A stretch of DNA of 64,000 bases from Campylobacter sp. 19-13652 (GTDB lineage Bacteria > Campylobacterota > Campylobacteria > Campylobacterales > Campylobacteraceae), in NCBI RefSeq assembly GCF_019702925.1, contig NZ_AP024713.1:434001-498000 (forward strand), read 5' to 3'. Of the stretch, positions 8,929-20,517 are shown one piece after another. Position 1 is the first letter of the stretch; each line of letters begins with the position of its first letter. The translations under genes and the position numbers were made by a program. Under the pieces are notes generated by a model. That model was not told the origin of the DNA and ran no database searches. It saw only the letters and a list, made by a program, of their open reading frames with translations.

Positions 8929-9458
8929 TGAGTTTGGCAATATCTAAAAAATATGTAAAAGCCATTATAGCAAGTAGTGATGATGCCGAGCTTGAGGTCT
9001 TATCGTCTTGTTTGCTTGATTTGGCTGGTTGTTTTAAGAGCCAAAAGCTAAAAAACATCATATCATTTCCAGGGGTTAAACCTGAGGAAAAAGTCGGTTT
9101 TTTACTGAGTTTGATTGATTGTAAAAATGACAAGGTAAAAAATTTAATAAATTTGCTAGCTCAGAATAAAAGATTAGGGCTAATCCCAGAGATAGCAAAG
9201 TCTCTTTTAGATCAGATAAGTGCCAAAAAAGGTGAATATATCGGCAATGTCTATACTCAAAAATCACTTAGTGAAGCTGAGTTAAACGACCTTGCTAAGA
9301 AGTTTTCGCAGCATTTTAAATCTGATATAAAGTTATCTGGTGCGACTGATAAATTTAATGGAGCAAAGGTCGAGCTAGATGGACTTGGTGTGGAAGTTAG
9401 CTTTAGCGTAGATAGATTTAAATCGCAGCTTAGTGAATATATTTTAAAAGCAATTTAA
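8928..9458 (+). CDS. atpH: ATP synthase F1 subunit delta
   Basis: The delta subunit joins the peripheral stalk to the top of the alpha/beta hexamer. The 176-residue protein shows the OSCP/delta pattern: an N-terminal helical bundle starting [12 protein letters not shown] and a C-terminal domain ending in the [20 protein letters not shown] block. Family conservation is low, so the operon position between b and alpha carries much of the assignment. Confidence 0.93.
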   Translation: MSLAISKKYVKAIIASSDDAELEVLSSCLLDLAGCFKSQKLKNIISFPGVKPEEKVGFLLSLIDCKNDKVKNLINLLAQNKRLGLIPEIAKSLLDQISAKKGEYIGNVYTQKSLSEAELNDLAKKFSQHFKSDIKLSGATDKFNGAKVELDGLGVEVSFSVDRFKSQLSEYILKAI

Positions 9459-9468
9459 AGGAGATAGA

Positions 9469-10983
9469 GTGAGTGCAAAAATCAGAGCTGATGAAATCAG
9501 CGCTATCATAAAAGAGCGAATCGAGGGCTTTGAGCTAAAAGTCGATATAGAAGAGACTGGCAAGGTCATATCAGTAGCCGACGGCGTTGCAAACGTCTAT
9601 GGGCTTAAAAACGTTATGGCTGGTGAGATGGTTGAGTTTGAAAGTGGTGAAAAGGGTATGGCGCTAAACCTAGAAGAGAGCAGCGTCGGTATCGTTATCC
9701 TTGGCAAGACCGATAAAATCACAGAAGGCAGCTCCGTAAAACGCCTAGGCAAGCTTTTGCGAGTGCCTGTTGGGGACGCTATGATAGGCAGGGTTGTAAA
9801 TTCACTCGGCGAGCCGCTTGATGGCAAGGGCGCGATAAACGCCACTGAAACACGCTTTGTCGAAGAAAAGGCAAAGGGCATAATGGCTAGAAAGAGCGTG
9901 CACGAGCCACTTCAGACTGGACTAAAGGCGATTGACTCCCTAGTGCCAATCGGCAGGGGACAGCGTGAGCTAATCATCGGCGACCGCCAAACAGGTAAAA
10001 CCACTGTTGCAATCGATACCATAATAAACCAAAAAGGGCAAGACGTCGTCTGTATTTACGTTGCTATCGGGCAGAAGCAATCAACCGTCGCTCAGGTGGT
10101 AAAAAAGCTAGAAGAATTTGGAGCGATGGAGTATACCATAGTCGTAAATGCTGGTGCTAGCGACGCAGCCGCACTTCAGTATCTAGCCCCATACGCTGGC
10201 GTAACAATGGGCGAGTATTTCCGTGATAACTCACGACACGCCCTAATCATCTATGATGATCTAAGCAAGCACGCCGTGGCATATCGTGAGATGAGCCTCA
10301 TCCTTCGCCGTCCGCCAGGTCGTGAGGCGTATCCAGGCGACGTATTTTACCTACACTCAAGACTTCTTGAAAGAGCGAGCAAGCTAAATGACAAGCTAGG
10401 CGGCGGCTCACTTACGGCTCTGCCTATTATCGAGACGCAAGCGGGCGACGTTTCAGCCTATATCCCGACAAACGTCATCTCAATTACCGACGGACAAATT
10501 TTCCTAGAAAGCGACCTATTTAACTCAGGTATCCGCCCAGCGATAAACGTGGGTCTATCGGTATCTCGTGTGGGTGGTGCGGCTCAGATTAAGGCTATTA
10601 AGCAAGTCTCTGGAAATCTCCGTCTAGACCTAGCGCAGTATCGTGAGCTTCAGGCCTTTGCTCAGTTTGCCTCAGATCTTGATGAGAGTAGCCGAAAGCA
10701 GCTAGAGCGTGGGCAAAAAATGGTCGAAGTCCTAAAGCAGCCTCCATACTCTCCGCTTGCGATTGAAAAGCAAGTCGTGATTATCTTTGCTGGCACAAAG
10801 GGCTATTTAGACGATGTCCCAACAGCTAGCGTGGGTAAATTTGAAAACGAGCTTTATCCTTTTATAGAAGTAAAATACCCTGAAATTTACGAGCAAATCA
10901 GGACAGCTAAAGCTTTGGGCGAAGACAGCGAAAGTCTGCTGCATAAAGCACTTAAGGACTTTAAGGCAACCTTTGTTGCATAA
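9469..10983 (+). CDS. atpA: ATP synthase F1 subunit alpha
   Basis: The regulatory nucleotide-binding subunit of F1, 504 residues. It has the N-terminal beta barrel, the P-loop GDRQTGKT near residue 170 and the alpha signature [14 protein letters not shown]. Translation starts at GTG behind AAAGGAG. It is intact, with no odd residues that I can see. Confidence 0.98.
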   Translation: MSAKIRADEISAIIKERIEGFELKVDIEETGKVISVADGVANVYGLKNVMAGEMVEFESGEKGMALNLEESSVGIVILGKTDKITEGSSVKRLGKLLRVPVGDAMIGRVVNSLGEPLDGKGAINATETRFVEEKAKGIMARKSVHEPLQTGLKAIDSLVPIGRGQRELIIGDRQTGKTTVAIDTIINQKGQDVVCIYVAIGQKQSTVAQVVKKLEEFGAMEYTIVVNAGASDAAALQYLAPYAGVTMGEYFRDNSRHALIIYDDLSKHAVAYREMSLILRRPPGREAYPGDVFYLHSRLLERASKLNDKLGGGSLTALPIIETQAGDVSAYIPTNVISITDGQIFLESDLFNSGIRPAINVGLSVSRVGGAAQIKAIKQVSGNLRLDLAQYRELQAFAQFASDLDESSRKQLERGQKMVEVLKQPPYSPLAIEKQVVIIFAGTKGYLDDVPTASVGKFENELYPFIEVKYPEIYEQIRTAKALGEDSESLLHKALKDFKATFVA

Positions 10984-10993
10984 AGGCTAGACT

Positions 10994-13292
<2,299 letters not shown>

Positions 13293-13302
13293 AGGAGCTA
13301 AA

Positions 13303-13695
13303 ATGGATAAGCTTCACTTAGAGATAGTAACACCTGAGGGGCTTGTTTTCTCAGGCGATGTTGCTAGCGTGGTTTTGCCTGGTAGTGATGGGGAGTTTGG
13401 CGTTTTACCACGCCACGCTGCTCTTATATCGCTGCTGCAAGCTGGCGTTATTGACATCACTGGGCTTGAGAATAAGCGAGACGTAGTCGCCATAAACTGG
13501 GGCTATGCCGAAGTAGATGAGCATAAAGTAACCGTTTTAGCTGATGGTGCAGTCTATTTGCATGGTTCGGACGATAGCGAATTAGCTATTAATTTAACAA
13601 AAGCAAAAGAGCTAATTAGCGCCGCAAGTAGTGAGACTACCGCTTTTGCTGCTACGATAGCAAAGCTTGATGACATGGCAAGATCTAGGCGATAG
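13303..13695 (+). CDS. atpC: ATP synthase F1 subunit epsilon
   Basis: The epsilon subunit, 130 residues, links the rotor shaft to the c ring and restrains hydrolysis. The N-terminal beta-sandwich is recognisable from LEIVTPEGLVFSGDV and LPGSDGEFGVLPRHAAL. The C-terminal helices are short. The next gene starts 2 bp after its stop, so the ATP synthase and Tol genes may share a transcript. Confidence 0.95.
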   Translation: MDKLHLEIVTPEGLVFSGDVASVVLPGSDGEFGVLPRHAALISLLQAGVIDITGLENKRDVVAINWGYAEVDEHKVTVLADGAVYLHGSDDSELAINLTKAKELISAASSETTAFAATIAKLDDMARSRR

Positions 13696-13697
13696 TA

Positions 13698-14288
13698 GTG
13701 GGCGCAGTTGATATTATTTTAAACTACTTTTCAAGAAGTAGTATAGTAAGCATAGTAGTCCTTGGCTGGCTATCTTTATATTTTATATTAAGTTTTAGCA
13801 TATTGCTTTCACGCATGAGTGGCTTATCTTTATGGTATAAAGCAGAAAGGGATTCGCTTGAGAGCCTTGTAAGAGGCTCTATACGCCCTAGCATTGGCTC
13901 TTCACTTTCAAAGTGCGCAAATAGTGGCGAAAACATAAATGAAAAAAAACTTAGAATTTGTCTTTTAATGGCTCAAAAGCGCGCCACAAGTGGACTTGCG
14001 TGGCTTTCAGTTATAGCCTCCACTTCGCCTTTTATTGGTCTTTTTGGCACGGTTGTATCCATACTTGAGACCTTTGCTGGGCTTGGAAATGGAGCAAATT
14101 CATCATTATCTGTGATAGCGCCAGCTATTTCTGAGGCTTTAGTTGCTACGGCTGCTGGTATTTTGGTGGCTATTCCAGCCTATAGCTTTAATATACTCTT
14201 AAAGCGCCGATCATATGAGCTAGTAAGTGTTATTGAGCAACAAGTAGACCTTTTAAGTGTGCGCGGAAAAAGTGAGTTAGATGCTTAA
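13698..14288 (+). CDS. tolQ: TolQ/ExbB family proton channel protein
   Basis: A 196-residue MotA/TolQ/ExbB family inner-membrane protein with three spans (about 20-40, 95-120 and 140-165). The signature GLAWLSVIASTSPFIGLFGT and the conserved LVATAAGILVAIPAY stretch are present. It starts with GTG 2 bp after atpC. Because tolR, tolA, tolB and pal follow, the Tol system that braces the outer membrane is a better name than ExbB. Confidence 0.9.
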   Translation: MGAVDIILNYFSRSSIVSIVVLGWLSLYFILSFSILLSRMSGLSLWYKAERDSLESLVRGSIRPSIGSSLSKCANSGENINEKKLRICLLMAQKRATSGLAWLSVIASTSPFIGLFGTVVSILETFAGLGNGANSSLSVIAPAISEALVATAAGILVAIPAYSFNILLKRRSYELVSVIEQQVDLLSVRGKSELDA

Positions 14289-14676
14289 ATTTGACGATGA
14301 TGCACCTGAGCTAAATATCACCCCATTAGTCGATATTATGCTTGTTTTGCTTGCTATTTTAATGGTAACAGCACCAGCTATAACATACGATGAGGATATA
14401 GCCTTACCTAGTGGTTCGCAAAGTAAGGCTACAGCAGTAAAACTTGAGGATTTAGTCGTATTTATAAACAAAGAGCGAAAGGTGCGTGTGGGGCAGAGCC
14501 TTTTTGATATAAATGAATTTCCTGATAATATGATACTTTTAGCTCCTAAATTTAATAAATCATCGACCGTTTATCTACGAGCTGATAAGAGCTTAAGATA
14601 CGAGGATGTTATGTTTGTGCTTAAAAGTATCAAAAACGCTGGATTTACAAAAGTCGCCTTACAGACGGACGCCTAA
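14281..14676 (+). CDS. tolR: TolR/ExbD family protein
   Basis: A 131-residue ExbD/TolR protein with one N-terminal membrane span. The segment ELNITPLVDIMLVLLAILMV contains the conserved aspartate that carries protons together with TolQ. It overlaps tolQ by 8 bp and shares one base with tolA. A periplasmic domain fills the rest of the chain. Confidence 0.92.
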   Translation: MLKFDDDAPELNITPLVDIMLVLLAILMVTAPAITYDEDIALPSGSQSKATAVKLEDLVVFINKERKVRVGQSLFDINEFPDNMILLAPKFNKSSTVYLRADKSLRYEDVMFVLKSIKNAGFTKVALQTDA

Positions 14677-15491
14677 TGCCTCGTTTTCCAACGATTAGCT
14701 CGTTTTTTGTAGCTATTTTTATATACATTGCTTTGGTTTTTGGAATATTTTTCGCACTATTAGATTCTAATGAGCGTGCTAAAAAATATACAGATGACAA
14801 AGACGCTTTTATGGATGTTATTATAGACTTGCCAGAGGTCTCGCCTGAGATAACTCAATCTAAAAAATCAGAGGAGCTAAAGGATGAGATAAAGCAGGAC
14901 ACATCACAAAAAGAGCCTGAAATTTTAAAAGACGAGCCAAAGCCAGAGCTTGAAATTCCAAAACTAGAGCCATTGCCGCCTAAGCCGCAAGAACAGCCAA
15001 AACCCCAAGAAATACCAGAGCCAAAATTAGAGGAGCCAAAAGAGCAAAAGCCTGATTTAAAGGAGCTTTTTGGCAGTATTGATACTACTAAATTTAAGCC
15101 AGAACCAAAGCCAAAGCCCCAGCCGAAAGAAAAGCCTCAAAAGCCAAGCAATGAAGCTAGTAAGATAGTAAACAGCCTAAAGCTGGATAAAAGTGCAAAG
15201 GCTCCAAAATCTCAAAAAACTGGCATCTATAATCCACTTTATGGAGCCATCGAAAAGCAAATCCAGCGCAAGTGGCAAAGCTATAAGGCTGATTCAAACA
15301 ATGAGGCTAAAGTGCGCGTTAGCATAGATGCAAATGGGCGGTTTAGCTATGAAATTATCGCCCTACCTTATGATGAGACATTTAATTCAAAGGTCAAAGA
15401 GTGTTTGCAAGCCCTTACTTTAGAGACTTTTGCTCATGGAAGTAGCGTAATTACTTTAGATTTAACTTTAGTTGATAAACTTTTCAGATGA
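14676..15491 (+). CDS. tolA: TolA-like energy transducer
   Basis: This 271-residue protein has one N-terminal membrane span (about 8-28), a long Pro/Lys/Glu-rich periplasmic stretch (about 60-165) that should span the periplasm, and a C-terminal TonB/TolA-like domain from about 180. The design is that of a TolA/TonB energy transducer. The repeated PKPEL and PKPQPKEKP units make the middle part low complexity, so homology searches will rest on the two ends. Gene order favours TolA over TonB. Confidence 0.88.
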   Translation: MPRFPTISSFFVAIFIYIALVFGIFFALLDSNERAKKYTDDKDAFMDVIIDLPEVSPEITQSKKSEELKDEIKQDTSQKEPEILKDEPKPELEIPKLEPLPPKPQEQPKPQEIPEPKLEEPKEQKPDLKELFGSIDTTKFKPEPKPKPQPKEKPQKPSNEASKIVNSLKLDKSAKAPKSQKTGIYNPLYGAIEKQIQRKWQSYKADSNNEAKVRVSIDANGRFSYEIIALPYDETFNSKVKECLQALTLETFAHGSSVITLDLTLVDKLFR

Positions 15492-15513
15492 GAAAAATTT
15501 TAAGGAGAAAAAG

Positions 15514-16734
15514 TTGAAAAAACTAATTCTAGCCGCTCTGCTTTGCGTTTATTCGTTTGCAGCAGATGCGACCATTTCTGTTATAAATCAGGCCATTGCG
15601 CTACCTCGTATAGCCATAGAGGACATCTCAAGCATACAAGATAGCACACTAAAAGCTAAATTTGCAAAAATTATGCAAGGTGATGTTAGGGTAAGCTCTG
15701 ATTTTGAGATAGTAGATGGCGAGGGTGCCAAGGAGCGTTCCGAGCTTGTATTAAGGTATGCTCTAAGTGAGCAAGCGGGTGTTTTAAGCCTTGATACTTG
15801 GCTTATAAACTCAGCCACTGGGGTTATAAAATCTCAGCATCAATACAGCATAAATGATAGGGCGAAATATCCATTTTTAGCCCACAAAAGCGTGGTTGAT
15901 TTAGTAGTGGAGCTAGGACTTCCTCCAGTTGGCTGGATGGATAAATTTATAGTCTTTTCTAGATATACTGCGCCTCATAAAAGTGAGATTGTAGTAGGAG
16001 ATTATACTTTAACATATCAAAAAGTAGTTGTTAGTGGAGATTTAAATATTTTCCCAAAATGGGCGGGGGCTAGCCAGCAGGATTTTTACTATACTCACAT
16101 AAAAGATGGAAGCGACCCTGTACTTTATAAATTTAATTTATCTAGCGGTAAAAAGAGTAAGGTTATATCCGGACGTGGTATGCTTGTAGCTTCTGATGTG
16201 AGCCTTGATGGAGCTAAAATCCTCCTAACAATGGCGCCAAAAGACCAGCCAGACATATTCATATATGATACTCGCTCAAAGCAGCTTTCTCAGGTTACTA
16301 ATTATGCCGGTATAGATGTAAATGCAAACTTTGTCGATGATGATACTAAGGTGGTTTTTGTCTCAGATCGTATGGGCTATCCAAATGTTTTTTCAACAAG
16401 CATAAATGGCGGTGCAGTAGAGCAGCTTGTATTTAGCGGTAAAAATAATAGCTCTGTTAGCACTTTTGGCAACTATATAGTCTACTCAAGCCGTGAAGAT
16501 AGTAGCTTTGGCAGAGCTTTTAATATATATCTAATCTCAACAAAGACAGATTTCATAAGGCAGCTTACAGCAAGTGGGAAAAATACTTATCCTAGATTTT
16601 CAAGTGATGGCGGAAGCGTCGTCTTTATCAAAGAAGTGGGTGCACAAACAAGCCTTGGTGTTATTAGACTAAATGAAAATAGAAGCTTTCAATTTCCTCT
16701 AAAAGTAGGAAAAATTCAGTCGATTGACTGGTAA
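15514..16734 (+). CDS. tolB: Tol-Pal system protein TolB
   Basis: TolB is a periplasmic beta-propeller that binds Pal. I place the start at the TTG at 15514: it follows AAGGAG at 15502-15507 and begins a clean signal peptide, MKKLILAALLCVYSFAADA. A longer frame from 15472 would lack a signal at its N-terminus and run into tolA. The propeller repeats (SLDGAKILLTM, FVSDRMGYPNVFS, FSSDGGSVVFI) fill the C-terminal half. The product has 406 residues. Confidence 0.93.
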   Translation: MKKLILAALLCVYSFAADATISVINQAIALPRIAIEDISSIQDSTLKAKFAKIMQGDVRVSSDFEIVDGEGAKERSELVLRYALSEQAGVLSLDTWLINSATGVIKSQHQYSINDRAKYPFLAHKSVVDLVVELGLPPVGWMDKFIVFSRYTAPHKSEIVVGDYTLTYQKVVVSGDLNIFPKWAGASQQDFYYTHIKDGSDPVLYKFNLSSGKKSKVISGRGMLVASDVSLDGAKILLTMAPKDQPDIFIYDTRSKQLSQVTNYAGIDVNANFVDDDTKVVFVSDRMGYPNVFSTSINGGAVEQLVFSGKNNSSVSTFGNYIVYSSREDSSFGRAFNIYLISTKTDFIRQLTASGKNTYPRFSSDGGSVVFIKEVGAQTSLGVIRLNENRSFQFPLKVGKIQSIDW

Positions 16735-16751
16735 ATTAATTAAATTTGTGG

Positions 16752-16757
16752 TATAAT
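16752..16757 (+). promoter_or_regulatory. Predicted -10 box before pal
   Basis: TATAAT in the context gtggTATAATccg lies 28 bp before the pal start in the 51 bp gap after tolB. Pal is abundant, and an extra promoter here would raise it above the rest of the operon. Confidence 0.6.
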
Positions 16758-16785
16758 CCGCACAATTTTTTACAAAGGAATAAAA

Positions 16786-17295
16786 ATGAATAAAGTTCTA
16801 CTTGGCTCATTAGTTGCTGGCGCTTTAGTTATCGCTGGTTGTGGCTCTAAAACCCCTGAAGCTTCGACTGAAACTGTAGTCGTTGATGAGGTTGTAGCTC
16901 CTGTTATTGGGCCTAGCGATGCAGAAGTCCTAGCTGCTTTAATTTCAAGCATAAACGGTAGTTTAGGTAGCGTACATTTTGACTTTGATAAATTTAATAT
17001 CAAAGCAGATCAGCAAGGCATAGTAAGTCAAAATGCTAGTATATTAAATGGCAAAGACGCAAGCGCATTTAATATTAAAGTAGAGGGCAACTGTGATGAG
17101 TGGGGTAGCGATGAGTACAACTATGCTCTAGGACTTAAGCGTGCAAAAAGTGCAAAAGACGCCCTAGTAAGCCGTGGTATAGCTGCTGAGCGTGTCTCTG
17201 TAGTTAGCTATGGCGAGAGCAACCCAGTATGTACAGAACACAGCAAAGCTTGCGATGCTCAAAATCGTCGCGCTGATTTTAAAGTGCTTCAGTAA
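16786..17295 (+). CDS. pal: Peptidoglycan-associated lipoprotein Pal
   Basis: Pal is an outer-membrane lipoprotein of 169 residues that holds peptidoglycan and is released by TolB. The lipobox AGCGS follows a hydrophobic signal peptide at about 1-19. The OmpA-like domain is clear, with VHFDFDKFNI and the peptidoglycan-binding ALGLKRAKSAKDAL stretch. In Campylobacter it is known as the 18 kDa lipoprotein Omp18. Confidence 0.95.
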   Translation: MNKVLLGSLVAGALVIAGCGSKTPEASTETVVVDEVVAPVIGPSDAEVLAALISSINGSLGSVHFDFDKFNIKADQQGIVSQNASILNGKDASAFNIKVEGNCDEWGSDEYNYALGLKRAKSAKDALVSRGIAAERVSVVSYGESNPVCTEHSKACDAQNRRADFKVLQ

Positions 17296-17298
17296 TTT

Positions 17299-18126
17299 AT
17301 GCTAAAAAAAGCCATTTTACTAGCGGGGGCTATGACCCTCGCTTTAAATTCTGCTGAAACTTCAGTATTTGAGGCTGGGAATTTAGAAAATGCAAACCCT
17401 TATGGACTAACAGATAGCGAAAAGGCAGTCCTTAAAAATCGTCGTAATGTCCAAAATGTTGAGTCAAATTTAAGTGTATTAACAGAGCAAGTACAGGGAC
17501 TTTCTAGTATAGTCGAGGGGTTAAGTGCTAGAATGCAAAAAATAGAGCAAAGGCTAAATGAGTTAGAAGCTAGGGTAAATGGCGATACAGACTCCACAAC
17601 TTTAAGCCTAACATCTATAAAAGAGTACTCAGAAGAGACTAGACGATTACAGGAAAAGAACTTTGATAAGATAAATAAAGCTTTAAACAAGCTTGGTGCT
17701 TTAATAGATAAGGGTGGCGCAAAAGCGCAAAGTGCATCTAATCAAGAGGCAAGTTCGGCTGATAAATTTAAAGGTAAAAATAAAGCAGATTTACTATCTC
17801 AAGCTAAAGATATGCTTTCAAAAGATAGCAAAGGCGCAATAGAGAGACTTGAGTATTTAATATCTCAAAATTACAAGCCTGCAATGTCAAATTTTTACCT
17901 AGGTGAGAGTTATTATTTTTCAAAATCATATCAAAGTGCTATAAAGTATTATCAAAAATCAATAGAGCTTTATGATAAAGCCGATTATATACCAAAGCTA
18001 CTATACCATACTGCTATTAGCTTTGATAAAATAGGCGATACAGCAAGTGCTAATAAATTCTATAAGGCTTTAAAAGTTGGCTATCCAGACTCAAAAGAGG
18101 CTCAAGCTGCTCCAAGTAGAGAGTAG
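17299..18126 (+). CDS. cpoB: Cell division coordinator CpoB/YbgF
   Basis: A 275-residue periplasmic protein with a signal peptide (MLKKAILLAGAMTLALNSAE), a coiled-coil region at about 50-110 and C-terminal TPR repeats (FYLGESYYFSKSYQSAIKYY and following). This is the YbgF/CpoB layout, a Tol-associated protein that coordinates peptidoglycan synthesis with outer-membrane constriction. It starts 3 bp after pal and ends the Tol operon. Confidence 0.9.
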   Translation: MLKKAILLAGAMTLALNSAETSVFEAGNLENANPYGLTDSEKAVLKNRRNVQNVESNLSVLTEQVQGLSSIVEGLSARMQKIEQRLNELEARVNGDTDSTTLSLTSIKEYSEETRRLQEKNFDKINKALNKLGALIDKGGAKAQSASNQEASSADKFKGKNKADLLSQAKDMLSKDSKGAIERLEYLISQNYKPAMSNFYLGESYYFSKSYQSAIKYYQKSIELYDKADYIPKLLYHTAISFDKIGDTASANKFYKALKVGYPDSKEAQAAPSRE

Positions 18127-18266
18127 TTTGACTCTTTATTATTTTAAATTCATTAAATTTAACAATTTCTATACATCTTAACTGTATTTACGTTTTAACA
18201 GCCCTTAAGTAGCTTTTTGTATTTAAAATTTATCCAAAAATCGGAGTAGTTTAAACTTTATTTCGC

Positions 18267-18272
18267 TATAAT
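18267..18272 (+). promoter_or_regulatory. Predicted -10 box of the slyD promoter
   Basis: TATAAT in cgcTATAATct lies 29 bp before the slyD GTG within a 175 bp AT-rich gap. AAGGAG at 18290-18295 gives the ribosome binding site that supports the GTG start. Confidence 0.6.
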
Positions 18273-18301
18273 CTACCTTATTTTTTAATAAGGAGAATTA
18301 C

Positions 18302-18901
18302 GTGAGAAAAGATCAAGTCATAACTATGTTTTATGAGTTAAAAGATGCAAAAACTGGTGAGGTTTTAGAATCAAATATGGCTTCAGGTGAGCCTGTGGCG
18401 TTTATAACTGGTAAAAATCAGGTGTTAAATAAGCTAGAAGAGGCTCTAAGCGAGCTAGAAACTGGCGCAAAGACAAAAGTAGAGATACCTTGCGCTGACG
18501 CATTAGGGGAATATGACGCTAACGCCATTCAACAAGTGCATATTGAGCAGTTTGCTGGTATTGAGCTAAAAGAAGGAATGGAGCTATTCGGACAGGGCGA
18601 GGACGGCGCTACCGTAAGAGTAACTGTAAAAGCTATTGGTGAAAATGAGGTAATGGTGGATTTTAACCACCCATATGCTGGTAAAGATCTGCTTTTTGAC
18701 GTAGACATAATGGAGTCAAGACCTGCTACTGATGACGAGCTTTTAAGTGGTATGGTAGGCGGTGGACATAGCTGCGGTTGCGGTGGCGGCGGACATCACC
18801 ATCACGATCACGACCATCATCATGGTGGAGGTGGCTGCTGCGGAGGCGGTGGCAAGCACAAGCATGGCGGTGGCGGCTGCTGCGGCGGACATCACCACTA
18901 A
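18302..18901 (+). CDS. slyD: FKBP-type peptidyl-prolyl isomerase SlyD
   Basis: SlyD is a peptidyl-prolyl isomerase and metallochaperone that delivers nickel in hydrogenase or urease maturation. Residues 1-140 form the FKBP domain with its inserted flap. The tail from about residue 155 is extremely rich in His, Cys and Gly, with CGCGGGGHHHHDHDHHH followed by two CCGG clusters, a strong metal-binding sequence. Start is GTG behind AAGGAG. The repetitive tail makes spurious long frames on the other strands. Confidence 0.94.
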   Translation: MRKDQVITMFYELKDAKTGEVLESNMASGEPVAFITGKNQVLNKLEEALSELETGAKTKVEIPCADALGEYDANAIQQVHIEQFAGIELKEGMELFGQGEDGATVRVTVKAIGENEVMVDFNHPYAGKDLLFDVDIMESRPATDDELLSGMVGGGHSCGCGGGGHHHHDHDHHHGGGGCCGGGGKHKHGGGGCCGGHHH

Positions 18902-18910
18902 GAGGCATTT

Positions 18911-19837
18911 ATGAGATATGCACTGATATTTGCAGGGCAGGGCTCTCAAAGTGTAGGAATGGGAAAGGAGTTTTATGACTCTATCCCAGCTGCTAAGGCG
19001 CTGCTTGATGATGCGAGCTTACGACTCGGCATAGATTTTAAAAGCCTGCTTTTTGAGCCAAATGATGATCTTAGTAAGAGCGAGTTTACCCAGCCAGCTA
19101 TAGTGTTAAATTCTTTAATGGCTTATGAGGCACTGCGTTCTCGCATGAGCCTAAATCCTGTTTTTGCCTTGGGGCATTCTTTGGGTGAGTTTTCTGCGCT
19201 TGCTGTAAGCGGAGCTTTTGGCTTTGTTGATGCTATTGGGCTAGTAAATTTACGTGGAAAACTAATGCAAAAAGACTGCGACGGCAAAGGTGCTGGCATG
19301 ATGGTGGTGCTTGGATTAGATGATCAAAGCGTAAGCAGAATATGTGAACAAGCCAGAGGTGAGGGTAAGCAGGTATATGCTGCAAATTTTAACTGCGATG
19401 GACAGGTTGTTATAGCGGGGCTTAGAGATGATTTAGCAAGTTGCGAGAGTGTCTTTAAGCAATCTGGAGCAAAGCGTGCTATGCTACTTGATATGAGCGT
19501 GGCTAGCCACTGTCCATTATTAGATACCGCTAGTAAGACTCTTGTAGGTGAGCTTGAAAAAGTCATGGCTGGCGAGTTTTCGCCTGTGATTTCAAATGTA
19601 ACCGCATGCGCTTACAGTGATAAGGCAAAAGCCCTTGAGTTACTAAAAGCTCAGCTAGTAAGCCCTGTGCTTTATAAGCAGAGCATTCAAAACGTACAAG
19701 ATGAAGTTGATGTATTTATAGAACTAGGCGCAAGTGTGCTAAAAGGTATAAATAAAAAAATCACAAATAAGCCAACGTTAAGCATAACAGATATCGCAAG
19801 CCTTGATGCGGCACTTGTTGAGTTGGAGGGTGCATGA
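18911..19837 (+). CDS. fabD: Malonyl-CoA:ACP transacylase
   Basis: FabD loads malonate onto acyl carrier protein for fatty acid synthesis. It has 308 residues, with the N-terminal FAGQGSQSVGMGKEF, the nucleophilic serine elbow GHSLGEF near residue 90 and SHCPLL with the catalytic histidine near residue 198. Its stop overlaps mtnN by 4 bp. The order slyD-fabD-mtnN matches what I recall from C. jejuni. Confidence 0.96.
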   Translation: MRYALIFAGQGSQSVGMGKEFYDSIPAAKALLDDASLRLGIDFKSLLFEPNDDLSKSEFTQPAIVLNSLMAYEALRSRMSLNPVFALGHSLGEFSALAVSGAFGFVDAIGLVNLRGKLMQKDCDGKGAGMMVVLGLDDQSVSRICEQARGEGKQVYAANFNCDGQVVIAGLRDDLASCESVFKQSGAKRAMLLDMSVASHCPLLDTASKTLVGELEKVMAGEFSPVISNVTACAYSDKAKALELLKAQLVSPVLYKQSIQNVQDEVDVFIELGASVLKGINKKITNKPTLSITDIASLDAALVELEGA

Positions 19838-20517
19838 TAGCTATACTAGGGGCTATGCAGGAGGAGATTGAGCCGATACTTAAAAGCGTAAAAGAGTATA
19901 AAGAGATAGAGTATGCTAAGAATAAATTCTATCTAGCTAATTACGCTAGCAATGAGCTTGTTATAGCTTATTCAAAAATCGGTAAGGTAAACGCGGCCAT
20001 AACAGCCACTGTGATGATTGAGAAATTTAATGCTAGTAGACTTCTTTTTACAGGTGTGGCTGGGGCTTTAAGCCATGGGCTTAAGATAGGGGATTTGATG
20101 TTTGCTACCTCTTTGCTTCAGCATGATTTAGATATTACTGCTTTTGGACATCCACACGGCTATGTTCCAGGTATTGAAATTTTTACAAAAACAGATAGTG
20201 ATTTAAACGATATAGCTAAACAAACAGCTGAGCAAAAAGGCTTGATCCTAAAAAGTGGCATAATAGCAACTGGAGATATTTTTGTCTGCGAAGCTAGCAA
20301 AAAAGAGTGGATAAAAGATACTTTTAAAGCCGATGTCGTCGAGATGGAGGGTGCTAGTGTGGCTCAGGTGTGCAGTCAGCTTGGCGTGCCATTTTTTGTA
20401 CTTCGTGCTATTAGCGATGAGGCTGGCGGTGGAGCTGAGTTTGATTTTGATGAGTTTTTGGCTAGCTCGGCTAAGGTAAGTGCTGATTTTGTGCTAAGCA
20501 TGGTTGAAAAACTATGA
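19834..20517 (+). CDS. mtnN: MTA/SAH (and aminofutalosine) nucleosidase
   Basis: This 227-residue nucleosidase cleaves methylthioadenosine and S-adenosylhomocysteine; in Campylobacter the same enzyme also cleaves 6-amino-6-deoxyfutalosine in the alternative menaquinone pathway. AILGAMQEEIEP at the start, VVEMEGASVAQV with the catalytic glutamate, and the conserved RAISDEA block with its aspartate are all present. It overlaps fabD and ttcA by 4 bp each. Confidence 0.95.
   Translation: MIAILGAMQEEIEPILKSVKEYKEIEYAKNKFYLANYASNELVIAYSKIGKVNAAITATVMIEKFNASRLLFTGVAGALSHGLKIGDLMFATSLLQHDLDITAFGHPHGYVPGIEIFTKTDSDLNDIAKQTAEQKGLILKSGIIATGDIFVCEASKKEWIKDTFKADVVEMEGASVAQVCSQLGVPFFVLRAISDEAGGGAEFDFDEFLASSAKVSADFVLSMVEKL

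Noticed and set aside
15472-15513. Longer N-terminus for TolB
   Set aside because: It would sit inside tolA, lacks a ribosome binding site, and would bury the signal peptide that begins at the TTG at 15514.
18726-18978. Frames rich in Arg, His and Ala on both strands around the end of slyD
   Set aside because: They are alternate readings of the repetitive His/Gly/Cys codons of the SlyD tail.
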